Assembly (NCBI GenBank): GCA_045105235.1
Contig: JBGCDH010000002.1
Span: forward strand, 124,001-188,000
Length of the DNA: 64,000 bases
Direction: 5' to 3'
From: GCA-2684655 sp045105235
GTDB lineage: Bacteria > Planctomycetota > UBA1135 > UBA2386
Within the stretch, counting starts at the first letter, position 1. The number at the start of each line of letters is the position of its first letter. Shown piece by piece: positions 1-9,146 of this stretch. The position numbers and the translations under genes were made by a program. The notes beneath the pieces were generated by a model. The model was given only the letters and a program-made list of their open reading frames with translations, was not told the origin of the DNA and searched no databases.

Positions 1-1796
1 TGCACGCTGTGTAGGTGGCCTTCGATCTCAAGAGCGCTGTCGCGCTGGCTGGCCGTGCCGCTGTCGATGCGCTTCATGCTCGAGCTGACCTGGCCGGCGT
101 AGTCGTGGATCGAGTCAAGCGCTTCGGCCACCGCTTGGCTGAGCGCGTTGCCGCTCGAAGCGTTGTTGGAGGCTTCGTCCATGTGGGTGCGCGTGTCCTG
201 CGCCGCCACCGCGCTGCGTAGTGCCAGCGACCGGACCTCTTCGGCAACGACGGCAAAGCCCTTGCCTGCTTCGCCGGCTCGCGCCGCTTCGACTGCGGCG
301 TTGAGCGCCAGCAGGCTGGTTTGGAATGCGATGTCCTGGATCGTCTCCATGACGCGCTGCTGCTGGTCGTTGGAGGATTGAATCGCGCGCATGGCTTCGA
401 CCATCGACGTTGCGGCGCGTGAGGCCTCGTCGCTCGCCACGTTGGTTTTGGTTGCGGCGGCGTCGGTGGCAGAGGCTTCCTTCGCGCTGCTGCCGAACTC
501 GGCCGTCAGCCGCTCCATGGCGCTGCCGACACTTTGAACCGCTTCGCTCTGCGACACGGCGCCGTTGGAAACGCTCTGGGCAGCCTGTCGGATCGTGGTG
601 CCGCTGTCGTGCATGCGCTGAACCATGACGTTCGTTTCGGACAGCACCAAGGCGACCTCGCGAAAGGCCTCGTTGAGGCCTTTTGCGATCGTGCCGAACT
701 CGTCCTGTGTGTTCAGCTCAATCGGTTGCGTCATGTCGCGGTCCGCGATGCGCTGGATGCCGGCCAGGAGCGTTGCGACCGAATGCTTGATGCTCCTGCC
801 CGTTCGAGCTAGCAGGGCGAGGCTCGCGGCGAGAGCCAGCACGAGAATGGCGCTGCGGCTCGATACGGCCTGGACGGCGACTGCTCGGCTGCTGTTCGAG
901 AGTTCGGTGAGGTGCACCGCCAGGCGGCTTTCGATCTCGGCGAGCGTGTTGATCTGGGCCGTTGCGGCGTCGAACCATCGTGCGGGTGCCACGCCCCAGC
1001 CACTACTGGAGCCGCCCGCGAGCACGGGGGACTGCAGCTTGTCGACGGCTTGCCACGACGCACTCTCACGCAGCTCGGCGAGCGACGAACGGATGTCTGC
1101 GGGCGCGTAGCGATCGAGCGTGGCCAGCAGCATCTCGGAGCTCCGGGCCAACGACGTGACGGCCGCAAGCTGCGACGCGCCGATGCTGTCGTTGCTAAAG
1201 ACGTTGGCGAACTCGGCGCGCTTGATGCCGGTGAGCTCTTTGCTCCGCAGCAGTGACGCGTAGGCAAACCACCTGCGAGCGACCTGGCCGTTGCGAACCG
1301 TCTTGGCAACTTCTTCAACGAATCGTAGGAGCTGTCCATTGCCGGCCGTGTACCAGCGCAGCACTGCGCCGCGGTTTGCTTCGCGGCTATCGACGCCGTT
1401 GCGGCGCATGGCCAGACTGGCGAAGTGTGTCAGCGCGTCGTTGAGAGCCTGGTGCGCGATGTCCGGAAGCTCGGCTTCGGCGATGCGTGTCTCTAGCTCC
1501 ACCAGCCGCTGATCGGTCGCGATGCGCTGCTGGTCGAGACGCGGGCGGTGCTCGCCGTTCTTGCTCGACAAAAACAACGATGTTGTGCCGCGTTCCTTCT
1601 GCGTCTCGTGCAGCAACTCACCAGCGGCGACGCCGACGGCTACTGCGTTCGAGAGCTGCTTTGCGGTCGCGATGCGTTCGACTTGCTCCATGATCTCGCG
1701 GCTGGCGATCGCAACCAGGGCGACTGCCGGGACCAGAAACAGAAAGACTACGCGCGTGCTGACGCGGCTTAGACGGGCTCGGATCGCCACCTTCAT
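1..1796 (-). CDS. Methyl-accepting chemotaxis protein with NIT-type sensor domain (C-terminus cut by window edge)
   Basis: Transmembrane chemoreceptor that would pass an extracytoplasmic signal to CheW/CheA. Reading leftwards from ATG 1796 there is a membrane segment at about residues 15-31. A periplasmic helical region follows with the motif QKERGTTSLFLSS, typical of nitrate/nitrite-sensing (NIT) domains. A second membrane segment lies near residues 305-327, then a HAMP-like linker, then the signalling domain. The conserved hairpin tip (LNAAVEAARAGEAGKGFAVV) is near residues 490-510. The frame is still open at base 1, so the end of the coiled coil is missing. An in-frame ATG at 1814 is an alternative start. 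No other chemotaxis gene is in the window. The MCP call is secure from the hairpin; the NIT assignment and the ligand are inferred. Confidence 0.93.
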   Translation of the reverse strand, partial: MKVAIRARLSRVSTRVVFLFLVPAVALVAIASREIMEQVERIATAKQLSNAVAVGVAAGELLHETQKERGTTSLFLSSKNGEHRPRLDQQRIATDQRLVELETRIAEAELPDIAHQALNDALTHFASLAMRRNGVDSREANRGAVLRWYTAGNGQLLRFVEEVAKTVRNGQVARRWFAYASLLRSKELTGIKRAEFANVFSNDSIGASQLAAVTSLARSSEMLLATLDRYAPADIRSSLAELRESASWQAVDKLQSPVLAGGSSSGWGVAPARWFDAATAQINTLAEIESRLAVHLTELSNSSRAVAVQAVSSRSAILVLALAASLALLARTGRSIKHSVATLLAGIQRIADRDMTQPIELNTQDEFGTIAKGLNEAFREVALVLSETNVMVQRMHDSGTTIRQAAQSVSNGAVSQSEAVQSVGSAMERLTAEFGSSAKEASATDAAATKTNVASDEASRAATSMVEAMRAIQSSNDQQQRVMETIQDIAFQTSLLALNAAVEAARAGEAGKGFAVVAEEVRSLALRSAVAAQDTRTHMDEASNNASSGNALSQAVAEALDSIHDYAGQVSSSMKRIDSGTASQRDSALEIEGHLHSV

Positions 1797-1941
1797 ACAC
1801 CTGCTATCGAGCATTCCGTCTCGGCGCCGGACAGGTCTTTCCCAGGCTGATCGCGCCGGATTCGCCGAGGAACTTCCCTTGCACGGAAGAGCTCTGTAAG
1901 GGCTGCCGCGGAGTCCGTTGAGGGGTTACCCTGTTTGGCCG

Positions 1942-3636
1942 ATGCCGCGCTCCGCCTGCTTTTGGATCTTGACCGCTGCCGCTGTTGTCGCGGCCGTATG
2001 GCAGGCTTGGGCGCTCGCCTGGACCTGCGACGACGCCTTCATCACGTTCCGCTACGCGCAGAACTTCGTGGATGGCCACGGCTTGGTGTTCAACCTGGAT
2101 CCGCAGGAAGCGCCGGTCGAGGGGTATACGAATTTCAGTTGGACGATGTGGCTGGCGCTTGGCGCCATGTTCGGCTGGAGCCACGAGGGCATGACGACGT
2201 GGTCGGTGTTTTGGGGGATCGCATGCCACGCGGGCACCGTTGTGCTGCTCGCTGCGATGGCGTGGCGATCGAGCGGCGGCCGGGCCGTGATGCCGATCGC
2301 GGCGTGCGCCTACGCATCGATTCATCACGCCGCGTCGCTGGCGCCGGCCGGGCTCGAGACGGCGCTGTTTGTGCTGCTGGTGACGGCCATGCTGAAATCG
2401 GTGATAGCGGTGCGCTGCGCGCGCGATGCCTGGCTGCTCGGCTTTCTCGGCGTGCTTTGCGCCATGACGCGGCCGGATGGGGGCCTGTTCGTCGCGGTTG
2501 CGGGGCTGTTTGTGCTCTACGATGCGTGGCGGCGTCGGGCCCCGCGACTCCTGTTGGCCTACGTCTTGCCCAGCGTGCTGGTGTTCGCGCCCTACTTGCT
2601 GTGGCGGCACGCCTACTACGGCTCTTGGGTGCCGAATACCGCCGTCGCGAAGTCCGCGGGCGAGGCCTACCTGAAGATTGGCGTTCCGTATGTGACGGAC
2701 TTCTTTTTGTGCTACTGGGCGCTGCTGCCGGTGGTGCTGGTGCTGCTGGGGTTCTCGCTGCGGCGCGGCGATTTGCTGGCGACCATCTCGCCGTACCTCG
2801 GCCGGCGACCGTGGTTCGCAATTGCGGCGTTTGCGCTGCCGTACACGGGCTTTGTGGCGTGGGTGGGCGGCGACTTCATGTTTTCGCGCTTCCTACTGCC
2901 GGTGCTGCCGGCGCTGTTGATTGGCTGGGACTTTGCCTGCCAGCGCTGGCGGGCGGCGTGGCTGCAGCCCGCGCTGGCGGTTGGGCTCGTGGTGGGGCTG
3001 CAGCTGCGCGTCGAGCCTGATGGCCTCGACGACCACCGCAAGATCGTCTCGGACAACCGTCGCATTTCGATGAAGGAGCTGGCGCCCGGGCTGACGTTGG
3101 TCGACGCGTCGCGGATCGTTGGCACCTACCTGCGGGATCTATTCGCGGATCTCGACGTGCGCGTCGCCATCACCGGCGGCCACGCCAACATCGCATTTCG
3201 CGCCGAGGTCCCGGTGGCCGTCGAATGCGCTGCTGGGCTGACCGACGCGCACATCGCGCGGCTGCCGGCGCCGCGCGGCAAGCCCGGCCACGACAAGCCG
3301 CGCGATCCGCGCTACCTGGAGAAGCGCGGCGTGCACTTCATGTTTGAGAACAACTACCTGATGCCCGCGGATCCGTGGCGCACGGTGATGTTCAAATCCG
3401 TTGGCTTTCCAGTGCGGCTGGTGACCTGGGACCGCGAGCTGATGCGCGAGTTGAAGCGGCGCGACCCCAACATAGACGTGCGCGACTTCGAAGCGGTGCT
3501 CGACGACTATTTGGGCAAGGCGGCCGGCCTGCCGCGCAAGCGCGTGCGCGCCGACTACGCCAAGTTTCGTCGCTTTTACTTTGAGCACAACGAAGACCCC
3601 GAACGCGAAGCTGCGTTCGAGGCGCTGGTGCGCTAG
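1942..3636 (+). CDS. GT-C family membrane glycosyltransferase-like protein
   Basis: Polytopic inner-membrane protein of about 564 residues resembling GT-C glycosyltransferases, which use polyprenyl-phosphate sugars on the periplasmic side. After the first hydrophobic segment comes CDDAFITFRYAQNF with the acidic pair D30-D31. The DD(A/D) motif in the first extracytoplasmic loop is the usual catalytic or metal-site signature. A VEGYTNF motif follows, as in AftB-like and related arabinosyl/mannosyl-transferase-like proteins. About eight to ten hydrophobic stretches fill residues 5-365, and a soluble C-terminal domain of about 190 residues follows. Start: ATG 1942 is chosen; TTG 1918 is in frame and would add eight residues. 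The gene stands alone, divergent from the chemoreceptor and convergent with the carbonic anhydrase. Donor and acceptor cannot be read from sequence. Confidence 0.72.
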   Translation: MPRSACFWILTAAAVVAAVWQAWALAWTCDDAFITFRYAQNFVDGHGLVFNLDPQEAPVEGYTNFSWTMWLALGAMFGWSHEGMTTWSVFWGIACHAGTVVLLAAMAWRSSGGRAVMPIAACAYASIHHAASLAPAGLETALFVLLVTAMLKSVIAVRCARDAWLLGFLGVLCAMTRPDGGLFVAVAGLFVLYDAWRRRAPRLLLAYVLPSVLVFAPYLLWRHAYYGSWVPNTAVAKSAGEAYLKIGVPYVTDFFLCYWALLPVVLVLLGFSLRRGDLLATISPYLGRRPWFAIAAFALPYTGFVAWVGGDFMFSRFLLPVLPALLIGWDFACQRWRAAWLQPALAVGLVVGLQLRVEPDGLDDHRKIVSDNRRISMKELAPGLTLVDASRIVGTYLRDLFADLDVRVAITGGHANIAFRAEVPVAVECAAGLTDAHIARLPAPRGKPGHDKPRDPRYLEKRGVHFMFENNYLMPADPWRTVMFKSVGFPVRLVTWDRELMRELKRRDPNIDVRDFEAVLDDYLGKAAGLPRKRVRADYAKFRRFYFEHNEDPEREAAFEALVR

Positions 3637-3646
3637 CGAATCGCGA

Positions 3647-5767
3647 TCAACTCCGCTTCAGCGCGAGCACGGCTGCGAACAGCAGCGATGCGATGCCAAC
3701 CAGGCCGACGACCACAACGGGGTCGGTCCAGCGCTTCCACAGCTGGTCCTGTGGGTGTGCCGTCTGCGGGCCCGCGTGCGGGTGCGCGTGGCCGTGATCG
3801 TGGCCGTCACCTGCGGGCCGTTCGCCGTGCGCGCCCTCGTGTGCGCCGTGCGCATCGCCGTGGCCCGAGCTTGGCGGGTGGCCGCTGTGAGACTCGCCGC
3901 CGTGCGACTCATCGCTGTGGCCGCTGTGCGCCTCGTGGCCATGCGCCCCGTGGGAATCGTGCGAATCATGTGAATCGTGCGCGCCGCCGTGGCTGGTTTC
4001 GCCCATTGGGGCGGAGGGGAAGTCCATGATCGGCAGGTCGCCGTGTGCAGCGCTTGCGTGACTGTCGTGGCCATGGGGTTCGGCGTGGCCGCCGTGGCCG
4101 CCGCCCGCATGCGAATCGTGGTTCGCGTGGCTGTCGTGTCCGCCGTGCTCATCGTGCGTGGCGGCACCGTGCTCGTTATGCGAACCGTGCTCGTCGTGCG
4201 CACTGTGAGCGGTGTGCGAACCGTGCTCGTCATGTGCGCTGTGAGCGGTGTGCGCGCCGTGCTCATCGTGTGAACTGTGATCGCCGTGATCGCCGCGCGA
4301 CGCGTGGCTCTCGTCGCCGTGCCCGTGACCCGAAGGCGGCGTGTGGCCGGGCTGGCCGTGGTTGCTCTGGTCGTCGTGGCCGTGCTGCGTGCTGCTGGTG
4401 CTGGCGAACTGCGCCGCCTCGAAGCGGTCGCCGGCTTTCAGCCAGTGCAGGTCGCCGCTGCCGACGTCGTAGAACGCGGCCAGCATTGAGAACTTGCCTT
4501 GGTTTTCGAGCGTGCGCAGCAGCGCGCTGCGCGAGCGCGTCTCGCGAATCGTGCGCACGACGTTGGTGCGCGAAGCGACCGCCAGCGAATCGTTGCCGCC
4601 CTGTTTCTTGGCCGCGGCGATCGATGGCTCCAGGCTCTTGAGCAGGCGTCGCTGGTGCGGCGTCATCTGCTGCTGTTCCGGGTGATCGCCGGCGTCCGCC
4701 AGCAGTTCGCAGCGGTTGTGGCCCATGACCACCAGCAGCGAAGCGCCGAGCCGGCCGGCCGCAAATTCGATGCTGGCGAGCGTCTCGTCGGTCAGCGTGT
4801 TGCCGGCGGTGCGGACCACGTAGAGTTCGCCAATGCCGGCGTCGAAGACGTGTTCGGGCGAGACCCGCGAGTCCGAGTCGGTCACCACAATCGCGAGCGG
4901 CTGCTGTCCTTCGGCAAGCTGTTGGCGCCGTGCCATCGACAGATCCGGCTCGGGCCGGTTGTCGCCGAGGAAGCGGCGGTGGCCGGCGCGCAGCATGCGC
5001 AGAGACACGTGTGGCGGCAGCCCGTGCGGGACCGAGCCGAGCAGCGTGGCCACGTCGATCTTCGGGTCGGCGGGCAGCGGCCGCGTCGGCAGCCACTCGA
5101 CCTGGCCGTTTTCGTGGTAGCGAGCGGCGACGACACGGAACTTGTCGACCGAGGCGTAGCGGCGCAGCAGTTCGCTCCGGCGCAGGCACTCGGTGGCGGT
5201 CGACTGGGCGTGCTCTTCCTGGCAAAGCTGCTGCAGCTCGGCACCGCCAAGGTCGAGTCTCCTGGCCTTGCGCACCGACGGCTCAATGCGCTCGAGCAGC
5301 TTGATGATCGAGGGGCTCAGGTGCTCCGTTGGCGGGGCGGTCAGGTCGCGGGAGGCCGTCTGGGCGATCGCCGCGTCGACCAAATCGCAGCTTTGGTGGC
5401 CGAGCACCACGCAGAGCGGGATGTTGAGCGTCTGAACGGCGTGCTCGATGGTCGCGAGCGCTTCGGAGCCGAGCACGTGGCCGGCCGTACGCACCACGAT
5501 CAGTTCGCCAAGTCCCGTGTTGAAAAGGTGTTCGGGCGGGACTTGGCTATCCGCGCAGGTCACGACGACCGCAAACGGGCTTTGGCCGCGCGCCAGCGTT
5601 CGGCGCACGCCTTCGCCGATTGGCTGAGGCACGCTCTGCTCGGTGGCGAAGCGCTGGTTGCCCGCCCGCAGGGCGCTCAGGGCCTCTTCGGGCGATCGTT
5701 GGCCAACAGCAGAGCCGCAGAGGGCCAGCGTTAGCGTCGAAAACAGCAGTGGATGGTTGCGAAGCAT
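3647..5767 (-). CDS. Exported tandem beta-carbonic-anhydrase-like protein with His-rich tail and C-terminal membrane anchor
   Basis: Protein of 706 residues. It has a signal peptide (1-22), two consecutive beta-carbonic-anhydrase domains (about 25-235 and 245-450), about 200 residues extremely rich in His, Asp, Gly and Ser, and a C-terminal hydrophobic segment followed by KRS. Beta-class enzymes need Cys-x-Asp-x-Arg plus His-x-x-Cys. Domain 1 keeps zinc ligands C71, H124, C127 and D73 but has Q75 where the dyad Arg is expected. Domain 2 keeps D299, R301, H350 and C353 but has D297 in place of the first zinc Cys. Each half therefore lacks a different key residue. The tail contains near-repeats of DEHGSHTAHSAH, suited to binding Zn, Ni or Co. 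Start ATG 5767 is chosen because it gives a clean signal peptide; an open frame extends upstream. Activity is uncertain. Confidence 0.85.
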   Translation of the reverse strand: MLRNHPLLFSTLTLALCGSAVGQRSPEEALSALRAGNQRFATEQSVPQPIGEGVRRTLARGQSPFAVVVTCADSQVPPEHLFNTGLGELIVVRTAGHVLGSEALATIEHAVQTLNIPLCVVLGHQSCDLVDAAIAQTASRDLTAPPTEHLSPSIIKLLERIEPSVRKARRLDLGGAELQQLCQEEHAQSTATECLRRSELLRRYASVDKFRVVAARYHENGQVEWLPTRPLPADPKIDVATLLGSVPHGLPPHVSLRMLRAGHRRFLGDNRPEPDLSMARRQQLAEGQQPLAIVVTDSDSRVSPEHVFDAGIGELYVVRTAGNTLTDETLASIEFAAGRLGASLLVVMGHNRCELLADAGDHPEQQQMTPHQRRLLKSLEPSIAAAKKQGGNDSLAVASRTNVVRTIRETRSRSALLRTLENQGKFSMLAAFYDVGSGDLHWLKAGDRFEAAQFASTSSTQHGHDDQSNHGQPGHTPPSGHGHGDESHASRGDHGDHSSHDEHGAHTAHSAHDEHGSHTAHSAHDEHGSHNEHGAATHDEHGGHDSHANHDSHAGGGHGGHAEPHGHDSHASAAHGDLPIMDFPSAPMGETSHGGAHDSHDSHDSHGAHGHEAHSGHSDESHGGESHSGHPPSSGHGDAHGAHEGAHGERPAGDGHDHGHAHPHAGPQTAHPQDQLWKRWTDPVVVVGLVGIASLLFAAVLALKRS

Positions 5768-6049
5768 GATGGTGTCGTCTCGTCGAAGCCCAGCGTTGGG
5801 TTCTTCGGCACCATCGGCATGGCTGTCGCAAAACTGCTCGGTAGTTCGCACAGGGCGCTGGCATGGTGGCCAGGCAGGCCCTGGATTTGCGTTCGGGGCC
5901 GCCGGCGGCCGGCCGGCCCGTTGACCGCGGGGCGCCCGGCGCTAACCTGCTTGCCCTCGATCACGGCGGAGACGCCAGATCGGCCCGAGGCGGCTGCGGC
6001 GCCGGCGGGCGACCAATCCCGCCGCGACTACAGCATAGCCCGCATTTCG

Positions 6050-8170
6050 ATGTCCACTCCAACCTCCAAACCAGCCATGTCCGACAAGAAGGAGTCCGCC
6101 GAGACCCGCCGGATCCGTCAGCTCCGCAACTTTGGCGTCATTGCCCACATTGATGCGGGCAAGACGACCTTCAGTGAGCGCGTCCTCTACATCACCGGCA
6201 AGAGCCACAAGATCGGTGAGGTCCACGACGGCGGCGCCACGATGGACTACATGAAGGAAGAACGTGATCGCGGCATCACGATCACGTCGGCGGCAACGTC
6301 GTGCGTGTGGCGCGACTACACGCTCAGCCTGATTGATACCCCCGGACACGTCGACTTCACGGTCGAGGTGGAGCGCTCGCTGCGCGTTCTCGATGGCGCA
6401 GTCGGCGTCTTCTGTGCCGTTGCCGGCGTGCAGCCGCAGTCGGAAACCGTTTGGCGTCAGGCCAACCGCTACAAGGTCCCGCGGATCGCGTTCGTCAACA
6501 AGATGGACCGCACCGGCGCGGACTTCTACAAGGCCGTCGACTCGATGCGCACGCGTCTGAGCGCCAACCCGGTCCCGATCGTGATGCCGATCGGCAAGGA
6601 GAAGGACTTCGTCGGCGTGGTCGACCTGGTCGAAATGAAGAGCTACGTCTGGGCGGACAACGACGCGCGTGAAGTCACGATCGGCGACGTCCCCGACGAC
6701 CTCAAGGAAGAGGCTCAAAAGCAGCGCGACATCATGGTCGAGGCTGTCGCCGAGTGTCATGACGAGGTGCTTGAGAAGTTCATCGAAGGCCAAGAGGTCA
6801 GCCAAGAGGAGATCGTCATGGCGATCCGCAAGGGCGCCCTCGACCTCAAGATCACCCCGGTCTTCTGCGGCTCGGCGTTCAAGGACAAGGGCGTGCAAAA
6901 CGTTCTCGACGCCATCGTCGCCTACCTGCCGAGCCCGCTGGACGTGCCGCCGATCGAAGGCGTCAACCCAGAGGACGAGTCCAAGGTCGTGCGCGAACTC
7001 AACAGCGAGCAGCCGTTTGCCGGCCTCGTGTTCAAGACGATCAGCGATCCGAACGGCGATTTGACCTTTATCCGCCTCTACACGGGCGAGATGAAGCAGG
7101 GCGAAAAGTACTACAACGGTCGTACTCGCCGCTTTGAGCGCGTTGGACGCCTGATGCGCATGCACGCGATGACGCGCGAGCCGCTCGACGTCGCCAAGGC
7201 TGGCGACATCGTTGCTGTGGTCGGCGTCAAGGATGCAATCACGGGCGACACGCTGTCGACCCGCGAAGCGCCGGTTGTCTACGAAGCGATGACGTTCCCC
7301 GAGACGGTCATCAGCATGGCCATCGAGCCGAAATCGGCGGGCGATCGCGACAAGCTGTCGACGGTGATCGGGCGTCTTGTGCGCGAGGACCCGTCGTTCA
7401 AGGCGGTCTCGGATGAGGCCACCGGCCAGATGGTCATCTCGGGCATGGGCGAGCTTCACCTCGAGGTGAAGTGCAACCAGATCAAGAATGACCACAAGAT
7501 CGACGTCACCGTCGGCAAGCCGAAGGTTGCCTACAAGATGACGCTCAAGGGCCCCAAGCAGGTCGAAGCGCGTCACATCAAGCAGTCGGGTGGTTCGGGT
7601 CAGTTCGCCGTTGCTCGCGTCAACTTCAGCGTCAACGACGAGGTCGAATACTGCGAGTTCATCGACTCGATCAAGGGCGGCTCGGTGCCGCGCGAATACA
7701 TCCCGGCAGTGGGCACGGGCATCACGGCAGCCGTCAAGGGCGGTGGCCGAGACGGCTTCCCGTTCTGCAAGGTTGTTGCGGAGCTCTACGATGGCCAGTC
7801 GCACGACGTCGACTCCAGCGTCATGGCCTTTGAGGCCGCCGGCGTGCAGGCATTCCGCAAGGCATGCGAAGGCAACTCGCTGCTGCTCGAGCCGATCATG
7901 AAGATCGAGATCGAGGCTCCAGAGGAGAAGACGGGTGACGTCATCGGCGACCTGTCGAGCCGTCGCGGCGTCGTCGAAGAGATGGTGACGAATGGCGGCA
8001 TCTCGCAGGTCACGGGCAAGGTGCCGCTGAGCGAGATGTTCCAATACTCGACGATGCTGCGTTCGTTGACGCAGGGTCGTGGCACCTACTCGATGGAGCC
8101 GGGCACCTACGAGCCGGTCCCGCCGAACATCGCCGAAAAGGTGCTCGAAGAGGTTCGCGGCGAGGCATAG
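6050..8170 (+). CDS. fusA: Translation elongation factor G
   Basis: Ribosomal translocase GTPase of about 706 residues, the normal EF-G length. The G1 motif AHIDAGKTT, RGITI (G2), DTPGHVDF (G3), NKMDRTGADF (G4) and CGSAFKDKGVQ (G5) are intact. Domain IV carries GGSVPREYIPAVGTGI, the loop that reaches the decoding centre. The C-terminal domain has the expected SRRGVV..M. Two in-frame ATGs, 6050 and 6077, could start the protein, and neither has a clear Shine-Dalgarno. The gene is not in a str operon: no rpsL, rpsG or tuf is adjacent, and a 280-bp GC-rich gap separates it from the divergent carbonic-anhydrase gene. It may be the main EF-G or one of two paralogues, which this window cannot decide. 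Confidence 0.96.
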   Translation: MSTPTSKPAMSDKKESAETRRIRQLRNFGVIAHIDAGKTTFSERVLYITGKSHKIGEVHDGGATMDYMKEERDRGITITSAATSCVWRDYTLSLIDTPGHVDFTVEVERSLRVLDGAVGVFCAVAGVQPQSETVWRQANRYKVPRIAFVNKMDRTGADFYKAVDSMRTRLSANPVPIVMPIGKEKDFVGVVDLVEMKSYVWADNDAREVTIGDVPDDLKEEAQKQRDIMVEAVAECHDEVLEKFIEGQEVSQEEIVMAIRKGALDLKITPVFCGSAFKDKGVQNVLDAIVAYLPSPLDVPPIEGVNPEDESKVVRELNSEQPFAGLVFKTISDPNGDLTFIRLYTGEMKQGEKYYNGRTRRFERVGRLMRMHAMTREPLDVAKAGDIVAVVGVKDAITGDTLSTREAPVVYEAMTFPETVISMAIEPKSAGDRDKLSTVIGRLVREDPSFKAVSDEATGQMVISGMGELHLEVKCNQIKNDHKIDVTVGKPKVAYKMTLKGPKQVEARHIKQSGGSGQFAVARVNFSVNDEVEYCEFIDSIKGGSVPREYIPAVGTGITAAVKGGGRDGFPFCKVVAELYDGQSHDVDSSVMAFEAAGVQAFRKACEGNSLLLEPIMKIEIEAPEEKTGDVIGDLSSRRGVVEEMVTNGGISQVTGKVPLSEMFQYSTMLRSLTQGRGTYSMEPGTYEPVPPNIAEKVLEEVRGEA

Positions 8171-8241
8171 GCCGCCGCATCGAGTCCCAGTTCTTGCCCG
8201 CGGGCCTGACTGCTCGCGGGGCTGCCTGCCGGCGGGTCGTG

Positions 8242-8571
8242 CTAGCCGAGCAGCTTGACGCCCTCGTGGGCGAGCGCGAGCAATACGCACGCGCTTGCCC
8301 CGGGCTCGTCGATGGCGACCGGGGCATGCTCGGAGCCCTCGTCGTAGCGCACAAACGCGCCGGCTCGGTAGCTGCCAAGTTCGTCGCGGTATCCGCCCTG
8401 CAGCACGGTGACCTCCTCGGTGCCGCGATGGCGATGCCGCGGATAGCCGCAGCCCGGCTGCATGCGAATCAGCGCGAGCACCCGCCGCGAGCGCGGAGGG
8501 TCGCTGGCATAGAAGTGCACATCAATGCCGGGATACTTGGTTGTTTGCCATGGGATCCGGTCGAGCTGCAT
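8242..8571 (-). CDS. Small cupin-fold protein (ChrR-cupin-like)
   Basis: Single-domain cupin of about 109 residues. The metal-site motif reads YPRHRHRGTEEVTVLQGGY, matching the cupin pattern G-x5-HxH-x3,4-E-x6-G. A second block (VRYDEGSEHAPVA) supplies a further His. This arrangement resembles the cupin domain of ChrR-type anti-sigma factors, but no sigma-binding zinc domain is attached, so the role may be metal or small-molecule sensing or a minor enzyme. Start: ATG 8571 (MQLDRIPWQ) is preferred; TTG 8604 is in frame but would leave no room for the ribosome site of the divergent pterin gene. The gene converges on fusA, 71 bp away. Function unknown beyond the fold. Confidence 0.75.
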   Translation of the reverse strand: MQLDRIPWQTTKYPGIDVHFYASDPPRSRRVLALIRMQPGCGYPRHRHRGTEEVTVLQGGYRDELGSYRAGAFVRYDEGSEHAPVAIDEPGASACVLLALAHEGVKLLG

Positions 8572-8606
8572 ACCAAACAGGCTACTCCTTGCCTGGAGCA
8601 CCAAAG

Positions 8607-9107
8607 ATGACGAAAGCCCGTGAGTCCTGGTCCATCTCGATCGAGAAGGACTACCTGAAGTTCAGCGCCGCGCACTTCCTGATCTTCCCGGATGGGTCAG
8701 CGGAGCGGCTGCATGGCCACAACTACAAGGTCTACGTCGATGTTCACACCGAGCTTGACGAGCACGGGCTGGTTGTGAACTTCATGGAGATCAAGCCGCT
8801 GGTGCGCAAGCTGTGCGACGAGCTCGACGAGCACCTATTGATCCCCGGCGAGCATCCGGTGTTGACGGCCGAGATCGACGGGCCTCACTACGACATTCGC
8901 TACCAAGAGCGGCGCTACCTGATTCCTCGCGAAGAGGTCATCGTGCTGCCTATCGGCAATTCCAGCGCCGAGAACCTGGCTGCCTGGTTTGGCCGGACGC
9001 TGCGCGAGCGCATGCGTGAAGCGTGGCCGGAGCTGGTGGTGCAAGAGCTCTCGGTTGGCGTCGAAGAGACGCCTGGGCAACGCGGTACTTGGACGCTGCG
9101 CGAATAG
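8607..9107 (+). CDS. 6-pyruvoyl-tetrahydropterin synthase / QueD family protein
   Basis: T-fold enzyme of 166 residues. The zinc-binding histidines are visible as FSAAHF and RLHGHNYKV, the hallmark of the PTPS/QueD family, which converts dihydroneopterin triphosphate to a pyruvoyl- or carboxy-tetrahydropterin for biopterin or queuosine synthesis. NFMEIKPLVRKLCDELDEHLL matches the family's (D/N)F..lK motif and Asp-Glu-His block. A GGAG eight bases upstream of ATG 8607 fixes this start; the frame stays open further upstream. The protein is longer than the usual 120-140 residues because of an insert around residues 95-120. Whether it makes queuosine or a pterin cofactor is not decidable, since no other queC/E/F gene is nearby. 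Confidence 0.88.
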   Translation: MTKARESWSISIEKDYLKFSAAHFLIFPDGSAERLHGHNYKVYVDVHTELDEHGLVVNFMEIKPLVRKLCDELDEHLLIPGEHPVLTAEIDGPHYDIRYQERRYLIPREEVIVLPIGNSSAENLAAWFGRTLRERMREAWPELVVQELSVGVEETPGQRGTWTLRE

Positions 9108-9146
9108 CCGCAGCTGCCCGCTTGCCTAGGCGGGCGTCACTTTGGC

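Noticed and set aside
4130..4290. Regularly spaced short repeats resembling a CRISPR array
   Set aside because: They encode His/Asp-rich repeats of the carbonic-anhydrase tail; spacing follows codons and there are no variable spacers.
5942..8290. Long minus-strand open frame (about 780 codons) opposite elongation factor G
   Set aside because: It is a shadow of the strongly GC-biased fusA codons; its translation has no domain and fusA is certain.
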